Below, one piece after another: positions 33,780 through 46,049 of a DNA stretch of 64,000 nt. How positions within the stretch are numbered: the first letter of the stretch is position 1; every line of letters starts with the position of its first letter. The notes under the pieces were generated by a model. It did not search any database, was not told the origin of the DNA, and saw nothing but the letters and a program-made list of their open reading frames with translations. Source of the DNA: Molossus alvarezi (lineage: Eukaryota > Chordata > Mammalia > Chiroptera > Molossidae). The position numbers and the translations under genes are program-made. Location: NCBI GenBank assembly GCA_037176705.1, contig CM073898.1, forward strand, positions 41,752,988 to 41,816,987. Direction: 5' to 3'.

Positions 33780-35399
33780 AAAATACAGAAGCATTAAAAA
33801 TGTACACTGTAGTTCAGGAAACAACGGATTAACCATGTAATTGGGTTCAAAAGTAATGTGAATATGTGAAATGAGAATAATCAGAAATGATTTATTTGAG
33901 AGGTTAGTGTCAAGTCCAATCCACTGCTAATCAAAGTAATTTTACATTGTAACTAATAACTTAAATCTTACTTCTCTCAGATCTTGTTTGACCACAGGGG
34001 ACAGAGATTTTTGAGCAGTGCGATAGTAAATGGTAGAAAGGATAACATGGAGGATATACAGACAAAATAATAAATTGGTGAGGGATGATTAATAGCATAT
34101 TTTCTGCATAATTCAATGAATCAAGGCTATCAGGAAATTCTATCACTCATGACATCCATTGGGAGGTATGCCCAGAAACAGCTAACAAAAGGTAGCATGG
34201 TGTACAGAAGAAGATGATTCTTGAAATCTCATTATTAAAAAGTGGCTCAAGGTCAGTTTCACATCACATTAGCAGAGTGCATGTTTTCTGAATGAGCTAG
34301 CTAATTTTACTCTAAAGGCTTCCTCTAAATTCTAATTGGGGAGTCTTTAAATTGTCAAACGTGAATATGCTGGAGAAGGGATTCAATTATGTGTGAGTTG
34401 AAAATAGAAATAGATCTGCTTGACCAACATATATCTTCTTTCCCCGTGAGAACTAATGGAAAAACAATCCACCCACCCCAATGAGCTAATTGTCCATTTG
34501 CTGGATTTATGTCAGGTGGGGAATGATTAGAAATCCAAGATACTGCAAACACAACTTGGTTCCAAACTGTCAATTAAATAGAGAATTTATATACAAAATT
34601 AGGATTACAGAGACCTGGATCTCATGGCAGATAGCTAGGTTCTGAGGCCCTTTGAAATCCAAATATAATCCAACAACCCTCTGGGGTAATCCTTCCCATT
34701 ACATTTGTAATTCTCCAATGTTTGATACTCTCCAGGGAGCTAACAAATTAAGATTTTCTTTTGTAAAATTGTTTTTTTTTTTTTTTCCTACCTGGCCTAA
34801 ATTCTGACTCGGGCTCCTCTGTGGGCTGCAAATGGGAAGTTGCCTCTCTGGTGGCAAGTGCCACCTATAATTCATGCTTCTAGAAATTAACAATGGCTCT
34901 CGCTTATTGTTTTGTCACTGTGTATTATGCCTACAGATTGCTTAAAGGACAAAAATGAAGAAAAAAGTTTCTGTATTTATGCAAAAGCATGTATAATAGA
35001 ATGCATGTATAATAGAATGCCTGTATGCAATAGGTGAAGGAAAGAGACATCGAATCGTGTATGTGTAAAGTGATATGATTTTAAGTTCATGCACATCATA
35101 TTTGTTTGTCTTATAGCAACTGCATGCATAGGCTTTAAAACCATTTGAATATTAGCTTTTGCATAATTGGGAAGCTGCCATCACCAGTGTGTAGCACAAA
35201 GTCAAAAGGCATTTTAGGAATTGCTTACAATGAATTGTGGGTCATTTGGAATAAATTTGTAGGAAGCCTATTAAATCTTTTTCTTTCTTCACTACAATAC
35301 ACCCCAAAGATTATTTCTCTAATGCATTGGTCTGTCAAATCTGTATAAACAAGTATAAATGTTTAAAAAGTAAAGAATACTAATCAAGAGACACAAGAC
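33780..35399. other. Unique AT-rich non-coding DNA
   Basis: No gene or dispersed repeat recognised. A T16 run lies near 34770 and a short tandem duplication at 34987-35018. Confidence 0.5.
34987..35018 (+). repeat. 16-bp perfect tandem duplication
   Basis: gcatgtataatagaat occurs twice head to tail, followed by a partial third copy (gcctgtatg). Confidence 0.95.
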
Positions 35400-35760
35400 A
35401 TACACTGCTTAATAAATCTTGCCTTCAATTTATTTGTCTAGTATTACAAAGGCAGAGGAGATATCAATTAATGTAGGCAAAGAGGAACCATAATTTATAA
35501 TTAACTGGCAAGTGGTTTGTAACAAACAGCAGTACCGAGTCTAATAGCCGGTAGAAAAATAACTAGTGTTGATTTGTCCCTCGGCAAATTAATAGAGTGC
35601 TTATCAATGACAGGGTTACATAAAACTGCTAAATAAATAATCATCAGCGAGTTCGAGTGAAGCAGATCTTTAACAAGCTTAATCTGAACCTCTTGACATC
35701 CGCAGACTAGGAAGAGATTAAATGTAAGAAGGGAAAGATACAGTGTGCAAATTGTAAGCC
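35400..35760. other. Candidate conserved non-coding block
   Basis: Repeat-free and rich in TAAT/ATTA cores, with retained CpGs: 'ttataattaactggcaagtg', 'gagtctaatagccggtagaa', 'aatcatcagcgagttcgagt'. This texture matches developmental enhancers in gene deserts. Inference only. Confidence 0.35.
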
Positions 35761-36984
35761 AGCTCAGTAACTGGGGAAGATCATGTTCTTATGTAATGAG
35801 AAACAAACAAACAAACAAACAACCAAAACATTTTTATTGCAAAATTACATTGAAAAATGATTTTCATTATAATTAGAGTGAAAATTATAAAAGATATATC
35901 AAGGACATGCTCAATTGGAATTCACCATAAGAGGATTTCACTACATCTCCGAACAATGAAAACATATCATTTTAGTCATTTTTGATATATTTTTGCTCTT
36001 TGGCTTCACTTTTATTATTCACCTTTGTACCCGCCACGCATTCCAAGTCATATGTCACCACAGCTACATCACTGAGCTTATTTTTGGTTATTATGGTTCC
36101 ACTCTAGAAGAAAATTAATCAAGGTTCTATATTTAAATGGACATTTCCATCCTGCCTTCCCTGCCACCCCCTAGCCATTTATATGGAATCCTAACTTTTT
36201 GTTACAGGATGTTTTATTACTCATGGTCTGTGCAGTACACCCTGTGCGTTGCTGTGAATTAACAGACCTGCGTAGCACCTCAGGTCTTTTCTGGAAGAGA
36301 TTTTAAAAATCACCCTTATTCGTTAGTGTATATACATTATCTTACCACATATATTTTCTTAATTAATAAATGAATTGCTTATCTTTCAAATCATCGGCTT
36401 TGGGAGCAATATCCTGAGCCAGGATGTTCATCATGCTTCCAGTTACCAACTTGTTTTAAAGGCTTTGTTTTTTTAAGAGCAGTTTCAGTTTCGCAGTAAA
36501 ATGGAAGGGGGGGGGGGGTGCAGATATTTCCCATACACAAAAATGCCTTTGAAAGACATATATAGTTGAAGCCTCTCACAAAATGGGGAGATGCCCTAAA
36601 TCTTAAATAGAAACCTGGTTTCCAGTGGGATAAGGATATGTGTTCCCGCGAAAGACAAAAATTGAGAACCAGGGCTTGAAAGTTGCAGTTCCATCCAGTG
36701 TCACGAATCTGTGCTTAGGACAGAACAGATCCTCACCAGCATTTCCACATTCTGGGGCTTGGGACACCACCTCCGTAAGAGTTTCCCCTTAGATTGGTTA
36801 GTCTTTGCTCCTCTTATAGCTAGCTACCTGCCAAGATTTGTTGCAGATACAGTAAACCATTTACATTTTCTTTTTAAGATACGTCTTATTTTCTCATGTG
36901 CAATATCTGCTAGTGCTAATGAAAGCTGCTGCATCTTGAGTGTTCGTGCGTGTGGATGTCTGTAGTGCTTGGTACCGTACACCA
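35761..36984. other. Unique non-coding DNA with short simple repeats
   Basis: A (CAAA)n run lies at about 35806-35822 and a run of about ten Gs near 36509-36518. No gene or dispersed repeat is recognised. Confidence 0.5.
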
Positions 36985-37371
36985 AGCTACTCCGAGACTT
37001 CACATATTACATGACAATGCTCATCTCCTGGTCATCAGCTTCACTGCTTTCCTGGACTTCAGACCCAATTTCTAGCAACTTTTTGGACATCTCACCCTTA
37101 ATATTCTCTGTGAACTTTATATTCACTATTGGAAACTGAATTCATAATAGTTAATGGCATCGTCTTTTACCAAGTTTTAAAAACTGAATCGACCAGAAGA
37201 CCTCCTTAATTTCCTACTCTCCCCCACGTCCTCTGCATCCTCCAAATCCACCCAAAGGAATTGATGTATTCTTTTCATTATGCATCTAAAACAACTCTTT
37301 AGTATCTTCCCTCATGTCTGCTTCTACTCACACCACCTTTGTTCAGACTCTTACCGTGTCTTACCTGAGGT
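36985..37371 (+). mobile_element. L2 LINE relic, first fragment
   Basis: Text such as 'ctctgcatcctccaaatcca' and 'cttctactcacaccaccttt' resembles the 3' coding part of an ancient L2 LINE on the + strand. It is interrupted by the MLT1-type LTR and resumes downstream. Confidence 0.5.
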
Positions 37372-37827
37372 TTGATAGTAATTTCTGTGGTAGGAAAAAT
37401 GATGCCCCTCCCCCACAGAGGTCCCCATGTCCTAGTCCCCAACTAATCTTAAACTAGGGAGCTTGTCCTGGATAATGTGGGTGAGTCCAATCTAACCACA
37501 GGGGTCTTTAAAATGTGGAAGAGAGGGAGGCATAAGAAGAGGCCAGAGTGATATGATGTGAAAAGGACTCAACCCACCTTTGCTGGCTTTGAAGATGGAG
37601 GAAGAGGCCACAAACCAAGGGAAGCAGGTGGCCACTAGAAGCTGGAAAAGACAGGAAGTGGGTTTACCCTAGAGCCTCCGGAGGGAAGCAATCCTGCCAA
37701 CACCTTGATTTCAGCCCAGTGAGATCTACGTCAGACTTCTAACCCAAGAATAGAAAAAATTAATGAATTTGTGTTAAGACACTGAGTTTGTGGTCATTCG
37801 TTAAAACAGCAATAAGAAACTAATACA
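37372..37827 (+). mobile_element. MLT1-type LTR (ERVL-MaLR), solitary
   Basis: A solitary LTR of about 456 bp begins near 'tgatagtaatttctg'. It contains 'gaagctggaaaagacaggaa', 'cctagagcctccggagggaa' and 'caacaccttgatttcagccc' and ends at 'aagaaactaataca'. This order matches the mammalian MaLR LTR family. No internal retroviral coding sequence is present. It sits inside an L2 LINE. Confidence 0.85.
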
Positions 37828-37902
37828 GCTTAGCATGTTTTCCTGTTTTCAGCTTCCTTTTCTTGGATTTATTTTCTATACACTTCCCCAAATCATCTTG
37901 AA
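37828..37902 (+). mobile_element. L2 LINE relic, short middle fragment
   Basis: Short pyrimidine-rich sequence between the LTR and the Ves insertion, assigned to the same L2 by position; its own similarity is weak. Confidence 0.35.
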
Positions 37903-37916
37903 AAATAAATATCTGG

Positions 37917-38177
37917 TGCTGGCCGGTTTGGCTCAGCAGTTAGATCATCAGCCCTCAGACCAAAGAGTAGCAGGTTTGATTCCAGTTGAGGGCATGTACC
38001 TCAGCTGAGGTTCGGTTCCCAGCCCTGGTCGGGGTTGTGCGGGAGGCAACCAGTCGATATGTGTCTCTCACATCGATGTTTCTCTGTCTCTCTCCCCCAA
38101 CCCCACACATACTCTCCCTGAAGATAAATGGGGAAAATATCTTTGGGTGAGCATTTAAAAAAATAAAAATAATAAAT
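37917..38177 (+). mobile_element. Ves SINE, type II, inserted in L2
   Basis: Head 'tgctggccggtttggctcag', B box 'caggtttgattccag', body 'ggttgtgcgggaggcaacca', 3' motif 'tctttgggtgagca' and an AAT-rich tail. A perfect 14-bp duplication (aaataaatatctgg) lies at 37903-37916 and 38178-38191. Substitutions in the head and 3' motif indicate a somewhat older copy. Confidence 0.93.
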
Positions 38178-38191
38178 AAATAAATATCTGG

Positions 38192-38560
38192 CTATGACAC
38201 TCTTTTGTGTTAAATTCTTCAATGGTTTCCTATCTTGACCAGGATAAAGTGTACTGATTTCTCTCGGTACACAAGGCTCTTTATTATCTGGTCTCAATTT
38301 CCAGCTTGTACTCGATGTTGTTTACCACTTCCTCACCTCCTCTCCCCCCATTTCGAAAAAATATGTTCTACACTCAACACGCATTTTCTTAATCACAGTT
38401 TCTAGAAAATACCAATAAGCTTCATGGATGCTAAGTGCTTGTTTATACTGATATTTTAAGTGGTCTGCTTGTCCCTTACTTTCTTCCTGATATATCCACC
38501 AGGCATAAAATTCTTCAGTTCAACATTTCTTTCATGGCTATTCCCATGATAAAGTCACTT
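38192..38560 (+). mobile_element. L2 LINE relic, last fragment
   Basis: 'aaattcttcaatggtttcct', 'accaggataaagtgtactga', 'acacaaggctctttattatc' and 'tggtctcaatttccagcttg' follow a well-known L2 stretch ('aaaatccttcaatggctccc ... ggataaagtccaa'). Confidence 0.75.
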
Positions 38561-38589
38561 CAGTGTCTACTAACTGCTTCTTCATAGAC

Positions 38590-38835
38590 TTTGTGAACAC
38601 TTACCAAGTTCTCCACACAGTACTCCACTGTTCTATACACTTGACAAGGTTCAACTCATGTATTCCTCACAAAGTCCCTGTGAGAAAGAGACAGTATCAT
38701 CTCTATGTTATGGCAGATGAAATTGATGCATAGGGATATTAACGAATGTTTCCCAGTTATGAAGGTAGTAAGAGGTGGAGGTAAAATTCAATCCCAGGCA
38801 GTCTGATTCCAGAATATGTGTTGCAAACACTATTT
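38590..38835 (-). repeat. MIR-type ancient SINE relic, near full length
   Basis: 'gtgaacacttaccaagttct', 'gtattcctcacaaagtccct', 'gaggtaaaattcaatcccag' and 'gcagtctgattccagaatat' run in antisense MIR order. Confidence 0.75.
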
Positions 38836-38965
38836 TATCCCTCTTCTGTATCCAAACCCTGTTCACTTTAGTGAAGAAAGAGAACAACTGCCTATTTGAC
38901 TTTGTGGAAATGAGAAATGTAGTTAATATAAAATGATATTTTACTGGAGTAGTTGACAACTATTC

Positions 38966-39145
38966 CTTTTTTTTTCTCTAAGAATATTTTATTGATTTTT
39001 AGAGCAAGAAGAAGGAAAAAAGGAGAAACATCGATGAGAGAGTGCAATATCAATCAGCTGCCTCCTGCACACCCCCTGCTGAGGATCGATCCTTCAATCT
39101 CTGCGTGCACAGGACACCCAAGCAACTGAACCACACAGTCCAGGG
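38966..39145 (-). mobile_element. Ves SINE, diverged, minus strand
   Basis: 'attttattgatttttagagc' near the tail, 'aacatcgatgagagagtgca', 'agctgcctcctgcacacccc' and a worn tRNA-like head ('aactgaaccacacagtccag'). No TSD found; older than most copies here. Confidence 0.85.
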
Positions 39146-39492
39146 CCAGACCTGACTTTTTATGCTCACTAGCTTCAATGTATTTGGTTCACCAAGCAAA
39201 ATATTTCCAGCAAATTCCATTTGCTAATTTTAAAAAATTGCATCATGTTTATTAGGAATATTAATCTGTAGTTTTCTTATAATGTCTGTTGTTGGTTTTT
39301 CCTTTGCAGTAGGGCTGCCTTCATCAAATGAGTTTCCTCCTCTTCAATTTTATAGAAGGATTGGTATGAACTTGATGTTAGTTTTATTTTTACATGTTTG
39401 GAAGAATTTTATAGTGAATCTGTCTTGGAATTTTCTTTGTTGGAAAGTTGTAAATTTCAAAATCTTTAAAAAATATAGTAGTGTTATTCCGA

Positions 39493-39516
39493 TTTTTTTT
39501 TTTTTTTTTTTTTTTA
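39493..39516 (+). repeat. Poly-T run inside the L1
   Basis: About 24 Ts in a row within the antisense L1, longer than the consensus would have; a local expansion. Confidence 0.9.
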
Positions 39517-40997
39517 CCTTGAGTGAGTTCTGCTAATTAGTTTCTTCAATGGATTTTTCTCTTTTGTCTGAGTTGTTTAATGTGTGGACAATAGGTTGAT
39601 ACAACATCCCCTTATACTTTTAATATACTGAAAATCTTAGGGTGTTACCGCATCCTTTCCTAAAATTGATCATTTGTATTTCTCTCTAGTTTACCAATTT
39701 TGTTGATTTTTATTTTTTAAAGAACTTGCCTTTGTTTGGTTTCATGGATTTTCTCTCTTGTTTTTCTATTTTCCATTTTATTGATTTCTGCTCTAATATT
39801 TACTTTGTCCTTTTTCTGCTTATTTTGTTTAATTTACTCTATTTTTTATGTGGGCTTGGGTTTTTATTTTATGTGGTAGAGCTGAGTTTATTTGATTTAA
39901 GACCTTTCTTCTTTTCTAATGCAGATGTTTCATGTTCTAAATATCCTTCTCCCACTACCAGTATGCTTTACTGGAATCCACAAATTTTTATACCTTGCGT
40001 TTTCATTGTTCATTCAGTTCAAATTACTTTCCAGTCTCTTGATTTCTTTGATGACCTATGGTTTATTTAGAAATGTGTTAAAATCACAACATATTTGAGA
40101 ACTTTTCAGAAATATTTTTGTTTTTATTTCACAGTAAATATTTTTGTGATTAGAAAACATATTTTGAAAGGCTTGAGATCTTTTACCTTTATTGAGATAT
40201 GTTTTATGGCCCAGAATATGGGTTATGTTGGTAATTATTTAGTGTGTATTTGAAGAATTTGTATTCTAATGTTTACAGGGTGGAGTATTTTATACATATC
40301 TAGCTTGGTTGAACCTATTGTAAGTTTCTACATCCTTACTGATTTTCTAGTTGTTTTATCAGTTATTGAGAAAGGGATATTGAAATGTTAGATTATACTA
40401 TATATGTCTGTTTCTCCAAAGAATGCTCAGTTTTTACTTCCTGCATTTTTAAGTTCTGTTATTAAGTCTATAAACATTTAAGACTTTTATGCCCTCTTCA
40501 TGACCCATATCATTATGATATGACATTCTTTACTCATGCTAATAGTCCAATATGCTTGCCAGATAGAATGCTTTGCCAGCTTTCTTTAAATTAGCATTAG
40601 AATTAGATATCTTTTCTCATCCTTTTACTTTTAAACTTTCTTTATATTTAAATTGTGTTTCTGATAAATGGGCATATAGGCCATATTTTTGAAAAACATT
40701 AACTTTGACAATCTGCATTTTAATTGTAGTGTTTAAACCATTTTCATTTAATACGATTGTTGGTATGGGTAGGGTTAAGTCTATTATTTTTCTATTTATT
40801 TTCTATTTGCCCCATCTATTCTTTGTTCAATTCTTTTTTATTCATTCTTCAAGATTAATTATTTATGATTCCATTTTTATTTCTTTTGCAGGCTTAATAA
40901 CTATAACTCATTTTTTTAATGCATGCTTTAGGTTTTACAGTATACAACTTTAGCTTATATTTTATATAAAAGTGTTATTATATCACACCCTATAGAG

Positions 40998-41161
40998 AAG
41001 TGGTTCTCAACCTGTGGGTCGAGACCCCTTTGGGGGTCGAACACCCCTTAGCAAAATTACAGTTATGAAGTAGCAACAAAAATAATTTTATGGTTGGGGG
41101 TCACCACAACATGAGGAACTGTATTAAAGGGTCATGGCATTAGGAAGGTTGAGAACCACTG
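40998..41161. mobile_element. SPIN-type hAT MITE, internally deleted
   Basis: The ends are inverted repeats: left 'agtggttctcaacctgtggg', right, read in reverse complement, 'cagtggttctcaaccttcct'. The interior has 'gtcgagacccctttggggg', 'acagttatgaagtagcaaca' and 'ggttgggggtcaccacaaca', which are signature SPIN sequences. The usual middle portion is missing, leaving 164 bp. The 8-bp duplications ctatagag (40990-40997) and ctgtagag (41162-41169) fit hAT insertion. It lies inside the L1, so it is the younger of the two. It has no transposase. Confidence 0.92.
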
Positions 41162-42985
41162 CTGTAGAGTATAATAACTTTAAATTAATATACTTCCCTG
41201 TCTCCCTCCCCAATCTTCATGCTGTTCTTGTCACACGTATTTCTTACAATTATGTGGTAAAAACCACACCACATTGTTGTTGTTTTTGTTGAAACAAGTA
41301 TCTCTTAAAGAGATTTAAATAATAAGAGAAACCTCTTAATTGTTTACCTATTCATTACTGTTTCCAAGGTTCTTCATTCTCTTGTAAACAACCATATTTT
41401 TATGTGGCATCACTTTCAACCAAGGACTTTTCTTTCTTACATTTATTGTAATGCAAAACTGTTGTTCTTAATTTTTTCAGCCATATTACATCTGAAGAAA
41501 ATTATTCACTTCTCCTTTATTTTTGAAAAGTATTTTTCCTGGGTATAGAATTCTGGGTTTATGGGGATTGGGGAGTTGGTTTTGTTTTGTTTTTCTTTTA
41601 TTAGTTCAAAGATATTGTTCCCCTGGCTTCTTCTTTACATTGTTTTTAAAGAGAAATCTGCTGTAATTCTCATATTTGTTCCTCTGTATGAAATGTGACT
41701 TAGTTTCCAGATACTTTCAATATTGTCTCTTTATCATTGATTCTCAGCAATTTGGTTGCAATATTCTTTGGAGTAGCTTTTCTTCACATTCTTGTACTTT
41801 GGTTCATTGAGAATCTTGGGCTTGTATTTTATGGTTTTCATTAAACATTGAAATTTTTCAGCTATTATTTTTTTCATTTTTTTGCACCAGACCCCTTCTC
41901 TCCTTATAGAATGCAATTGCATGTATATAAGTCAAGTTAAAGTTGTCTCTTAGCTTACTGATACTTTAAAAAAATATATGTATTTTTATTTTAGATGGTT
42001 CTATTGCCATGTCTTCAAATTCACTAATCTTTTCTTCTATAGTGACTAATATGTTGTTAATCCCATCCCAGTTAGTTTTCATCTCTAGGAGTTTTTTGGT
42101 TTTATTATCCTCCATGTTTCTTCTGAACTCTTTGAACCTATAGAATACAGTTATAATTGCTGTTTTAATGTTCTTGCCTTCTAATACTAACATCTGAGTC
42201 TATTTTAGGTTAGTTTTAATGTATTGATTTCACTGCTTATTAAGGTTGTGTTTTCCTGATTCTTTGCATATTTGGTAATCTTTTACCCTTATGGGTGCTA
42301 GTTATTTTTTTGTTTCCATAAATATATTTTTCTTTTGTTCTGGGACACAACTAATTTACCTTTGAAAGTTGAATTTTAAAGGGTCTCACTTTAAAACATG
42401 TTAAGGGATACCAGAGCTGAGTTTAGCCTAGGGCAAGTAATTTCCCACTAGTGAGGCAAGAAACTTCTGTGCATCTTCACAATGCCCTGTGAATTACGAG
42501 GTGTTCAGACCTGCTGGTGGGAACAAGCACTCTTCCAGCCCTGTGTGGGCAATGGTTGGTGTTTTCTCTAATCCTTTCTGTTGCTTCTTTTTCCAGCCTT
42601 AGGTAGTTTCATCACAGGCTTGTGTTGATAGGTGCTCTGCTATATGCCCAAAGGACCCCTCTGTAGATCTCCAAGGTTTTTTCTCTGTATGGCTCTCTTT
42701 TTTCTGGTACTCTGCCCTGTGAGCTCTAGCTGCCTACATCGACCCCATACTCAGCTCTGTATCTTCAACTGAGAATTCAGCTGGGCTCTGTCTGGGTCTC
42801 CCTCCTTCTACCATGGCCTGGACACGCTCTCAAAACCTATACTAATGGCAGTTGTGGGTCTCATCTCATTTGTTCTCACTGCTTAGGGATCACAGTTCAT
42901 TGTTTGATATCTAGAAAATCATTATTACTATCTGGCATTTTTAGTTTTTTTAGGCAAAGTTTAAATGGGGTCACTTTTACTCCAT

Positions 42986-44449
42986 CTTGGTTAGATGCAA
43001 TGACAGTTTGCCATTTTTGTTGCTGACCTAAGAGCTTCTTGTTGGGAAATAAGACCCAGGACCCAATGTGTGAATTTTCTGTTTTGAACCATGAATACTG
43101 ATGGGCCAGGAGCTTGCTCCACCTCAGTGACCTACATGTGTTAGCTAGTACTAAGCAGTTGGTGGTTCCTGGAAGAAACGGGGTGTGCGAGAAAAACTTC
43201 TAGAGAGCCTGTCCTGATGATACTATCCACTTGTTCCCCAACCCCCAGCCATCTCAGCTACTATTTGTAGCACTTAGAGTGAAAGCTGTATATAGACCGG
43301 CTGAAGACTATGCTCCTATAATAAAAAGTCATGCCATAAAAATAGGTATAGGTTTATTTTTAAAGCCCCATGGCTTTGATTTGCAAGATGAACATCAAAA
43401 ATGGAGGCTCCAAAAACCATGTATAAAGTTTTGAGGACTCAGTGAGAAGTTTCACTGCTCACATGCAGTACCTATTTTTGTCAGGTTTTGCCAACTGCAG
43501 CTCCAAAATTGTTCCAGGGCCTGACATTTCCGCAGGATCATTTGCCTTTTAAATGTGTTGCTCACTTTTGTATGACTGATCTGCAGATCCTAGCACCAAA
43601 CATTTTCAATAAAAGTTTCAACAATTACAAAAGACAGCATTAAGTTCTCACACCATGTTTTGAAAGGCTTTAGGTTGTTAACATTGAAATGGATGTCAGG
43701 TTTGAAACAGGAAAAAAGTACATTTTTTTTTTTAGCTCAAAATTAATGTTTTCACTTCAGGGCCAGCAGAGCCGTGTCTCCGCACATTTTCAAACATGCT
43801 GTTTTTCTAGGCATGTGTCTCTCAGGGCTTGTGTACCCTGACTGTCCAGAGGAAGGTCAGAGCCACAGTACCAAACACCCAAGACGATTTTCCCCGTCCC
43901 TTCCCTATATGTTTCATGATCATTTCAGGCTTCTTTACTTGTCTGGTGCTGGGGATTTCCAGGGAGAGTCTCAATGTATGCTTCTCAAACTAGTCCTCTT
44001 AGCATAAGATGTCTTTTTCTACTCCTCCTCCACCTCTGTTTCTGTGACTGTACCTCCTGCCACTGCTAAAAGGGTGGCTCTCCACTGGTGCTGGTAAAAG
44101 ATGACATGCTCACATGGTTTCCTAGAGTGACTTCCAGATAAGAACACAATTAAAGCAAAGGCTAGTTATGAGGTAACCCCTTAGCATCACATAGGTTCTG
44201 ATACTTTCCTCTGGCCACTGGAATGAGGGGCTTACACCAGGCCACGTGAAGTCGGCGTGAAGCAGAGCTAGAGTGAGGGATGGCAAGTTTCCCAAAAGAG
44301 AGATTAGGAAACTGTTAACAGAGTGAGAAATAGATGCTACATGGCAAAAGCCCTAGATATCTACTCACCAGGCAATCAAAAATCTCAGCACTGAGCCCAT
44401 GTGGTGTGCAAGGAATAGAACTTGGCGCTGAGGAGCAAACATGGAGTAA
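42986..44449. other. Unique non-coding DNA
   Basis: No gene recognised. A 67-codon frame at 43231-43434 and a 77-codon frame at 43774-44007 have no support. No clear repeat. Confidence 0.5.
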
Positions 44450-44575
44450 CTAGCAGTGATGGTAATGATAGCTCACTGTCACTGAACCCTTTCCATATGC
44501 AAGGCACGATGCCACCTGCATTTCCCGACTTAATTCTCAGATCAACTTGATGAGGTACATTCTCTACTGAGGTTG
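44450..44575 (-). repeat. MIR-type ancient SINE relic
   Basis: 'actgaaccctttccatatgc', 'aaggcacgatgccacctgca' and 'cttaattctcagatcaactt' match the antisense MIR 3' half. Confidence 0.65.
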
Positions 44576-44640
44576 GGGCATTCATGTAAGGCACACAATA
44601 ATGGAGTCATTGGATCTCTTCCTTTAACAGCTGCAATGTA

Positions 44641-44804
44641 CAGGCATACCTACCTCCTTTTATTGCCTCTGCGAATGTCATATTCTTTACAAACTGAAGG
44701 CAAGACCCTCCACCAGCAAAAACACTGTGACTTGCTTTATGGTGGATATGCACTTTATTGCAGTGGTCTGGAACTGAATCTGCAATATCTCTGAGGTATG
44801 CTTG
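44641..44804 (+). mobile_element. Tigger1 (TcMar) deletion derivative
   Basis: Left terminus 'caggcatacctacctccttt' with 'tattgcctctgcgaatgtca'; right terminus 'ctgaggtatgcttg' preceded by 'ggtctggaactgaatctgca'. Both are followed or preceded by the expected TA target dinucleotide (44639-44640 and 44805-44806). Between the ends survives a scrap of the transposase 3' coding region ('gcaagaccctccaccagcaa', read as QDPPPA) joined by two internal deletions. Not capable of moving itself. Confidence 0.9.
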
Positions 44805-44806
44805 TA

Positions 44807-46049
44807 TACCATGACTCTCCCCACTAGGATCTTACAATCTAGTTGTACAGAACGTATTTATATTTAAGAATAATTATTGACACAGGCAGTAAATCATGGG
44901 GTGTGTGCAATATGCATAAATTATACAGACGTACAATGGTATTTCCAAAGAAAGGAAGTTCTCTTCCAGTGGCAGATAACCAAAGTATTTCACTGAGAAG
45001 GTAGGACTTGGGCTTGCCTTGAGGGAAAAAAAATAAGACATGAGGAGGCAGAAATAGAGTTGGGAGGAAATAATAATTTAAATAAGAAGAACATGAAAAT
45101 TTAAGCTAAAGAGTGAGGAGAGTCTGAATCACAATTCTTTCACTTGTAAATAAGTAGGAGTTTACCCCCCCAAAAGAATTGGTTATGTGTATCTCAAGCA
45201 AATTTACACATATTTAGGGTGTGTATGTGCAAAGTATAGATGCATGTGTACATGTTTCAAATATTTTATCCAAACTGAAAATGATGCACTTGGAAGTAGA
45301 TCTAAAGCCTGAATTGGACTTGTATTTACCTGGATTACATGCATAGAGGGCTTTCATATTTTTTGTGGAGAAATTTACCTTGAAATGATACCAGAAGAAG
45401 GGGAGGCTCACCTCATTGAACCTGCTTTCTGATCTTCTTTCTAAGCTTTTGTGTCATTGGTAGGATCTCCTGAATTGGGATCAGGCCCTAGCAGCTGTTG
45501 GGTGAACTTGTGACTGACCACCTTTGTTGGCAGCAATGTGACGCTGCCCTGAGCGGGCATCGCTCACCTTCTCTGTGGTTTTCATCTCATGATCCCCCAA
45601 TCTTTAGATGTATCCTTTTAGAAATGCATTTTTTAAAGCAGCATTTGTTTATATCTCATTTGCTAACTGGAAGAGTCGGAGTCTTTGGGATTCCAATATA
45701 ATGGAAAAGAGAATCATTAAATATTTACAGGAATACTGATGCTTTTGTTTAAATAGTACTCTTTATTTGAATTAATGCTTGTTCTAGGTTGCTGCTGTTT
45801 CCTCTATATGCCTTTTTGCATCAATGGCACACTTTTGCATGCTAGACTCTTTGGTGGCACTCTTGAAGGAATCCGATTGCAGACACAGCTATGATACGAT
45901 TCGTGTGGTTGCCCTCGATCACTGATTGCTGTTTGTGTACAGCTGCTTCTTGTTCTGGGTTTTTTTTTTTTTTTTTTGCCCATTATTCTCTAAGGAGGCA
46001 GAGTTCTTCCACATTCTAGAAAATACTCCATTTTTCTTTTGCATTGGCT
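44807..46049. other. Unique non-coding DNA
   Basis: No gene or dispersed repeat recognised. A T18 run lies at 45960-45977. Confidence 0.5.

Larger units (their letters stand above)
39190..42985 (-). mobile_element. Old L1 LINE (L1M-type), antisense, decayed
   Basis: About 3.8 kb follow the antisense of an ancient L1. ORF2 reverse-transcriptase region comes first (about 39240-39480, 'atctgtagttttcttataat'), then toward the endonuclease (39690-40620, e.g. 'ggcccagaatatgggttatg'). Upstream L1 sequence follows to 42400 ('ttctattgccatgtcttcaa') and then 5'UTR-like sequence ending near 'tactccatcttggttagatg' (42980). No long ORF survives. The poly-A end is missing, so the element is truncated at its 3' side. 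A SPIN element is inserted at 40998-41161. Confidence 0.9.

Noticed and set aside
39726..40070. 114-codon plus-strand open frame rich in F, L and I
   Set aside because: It lies on the antisense strand of the decayed L1 and reflects T-rich sequence, not a membrane protein gene.
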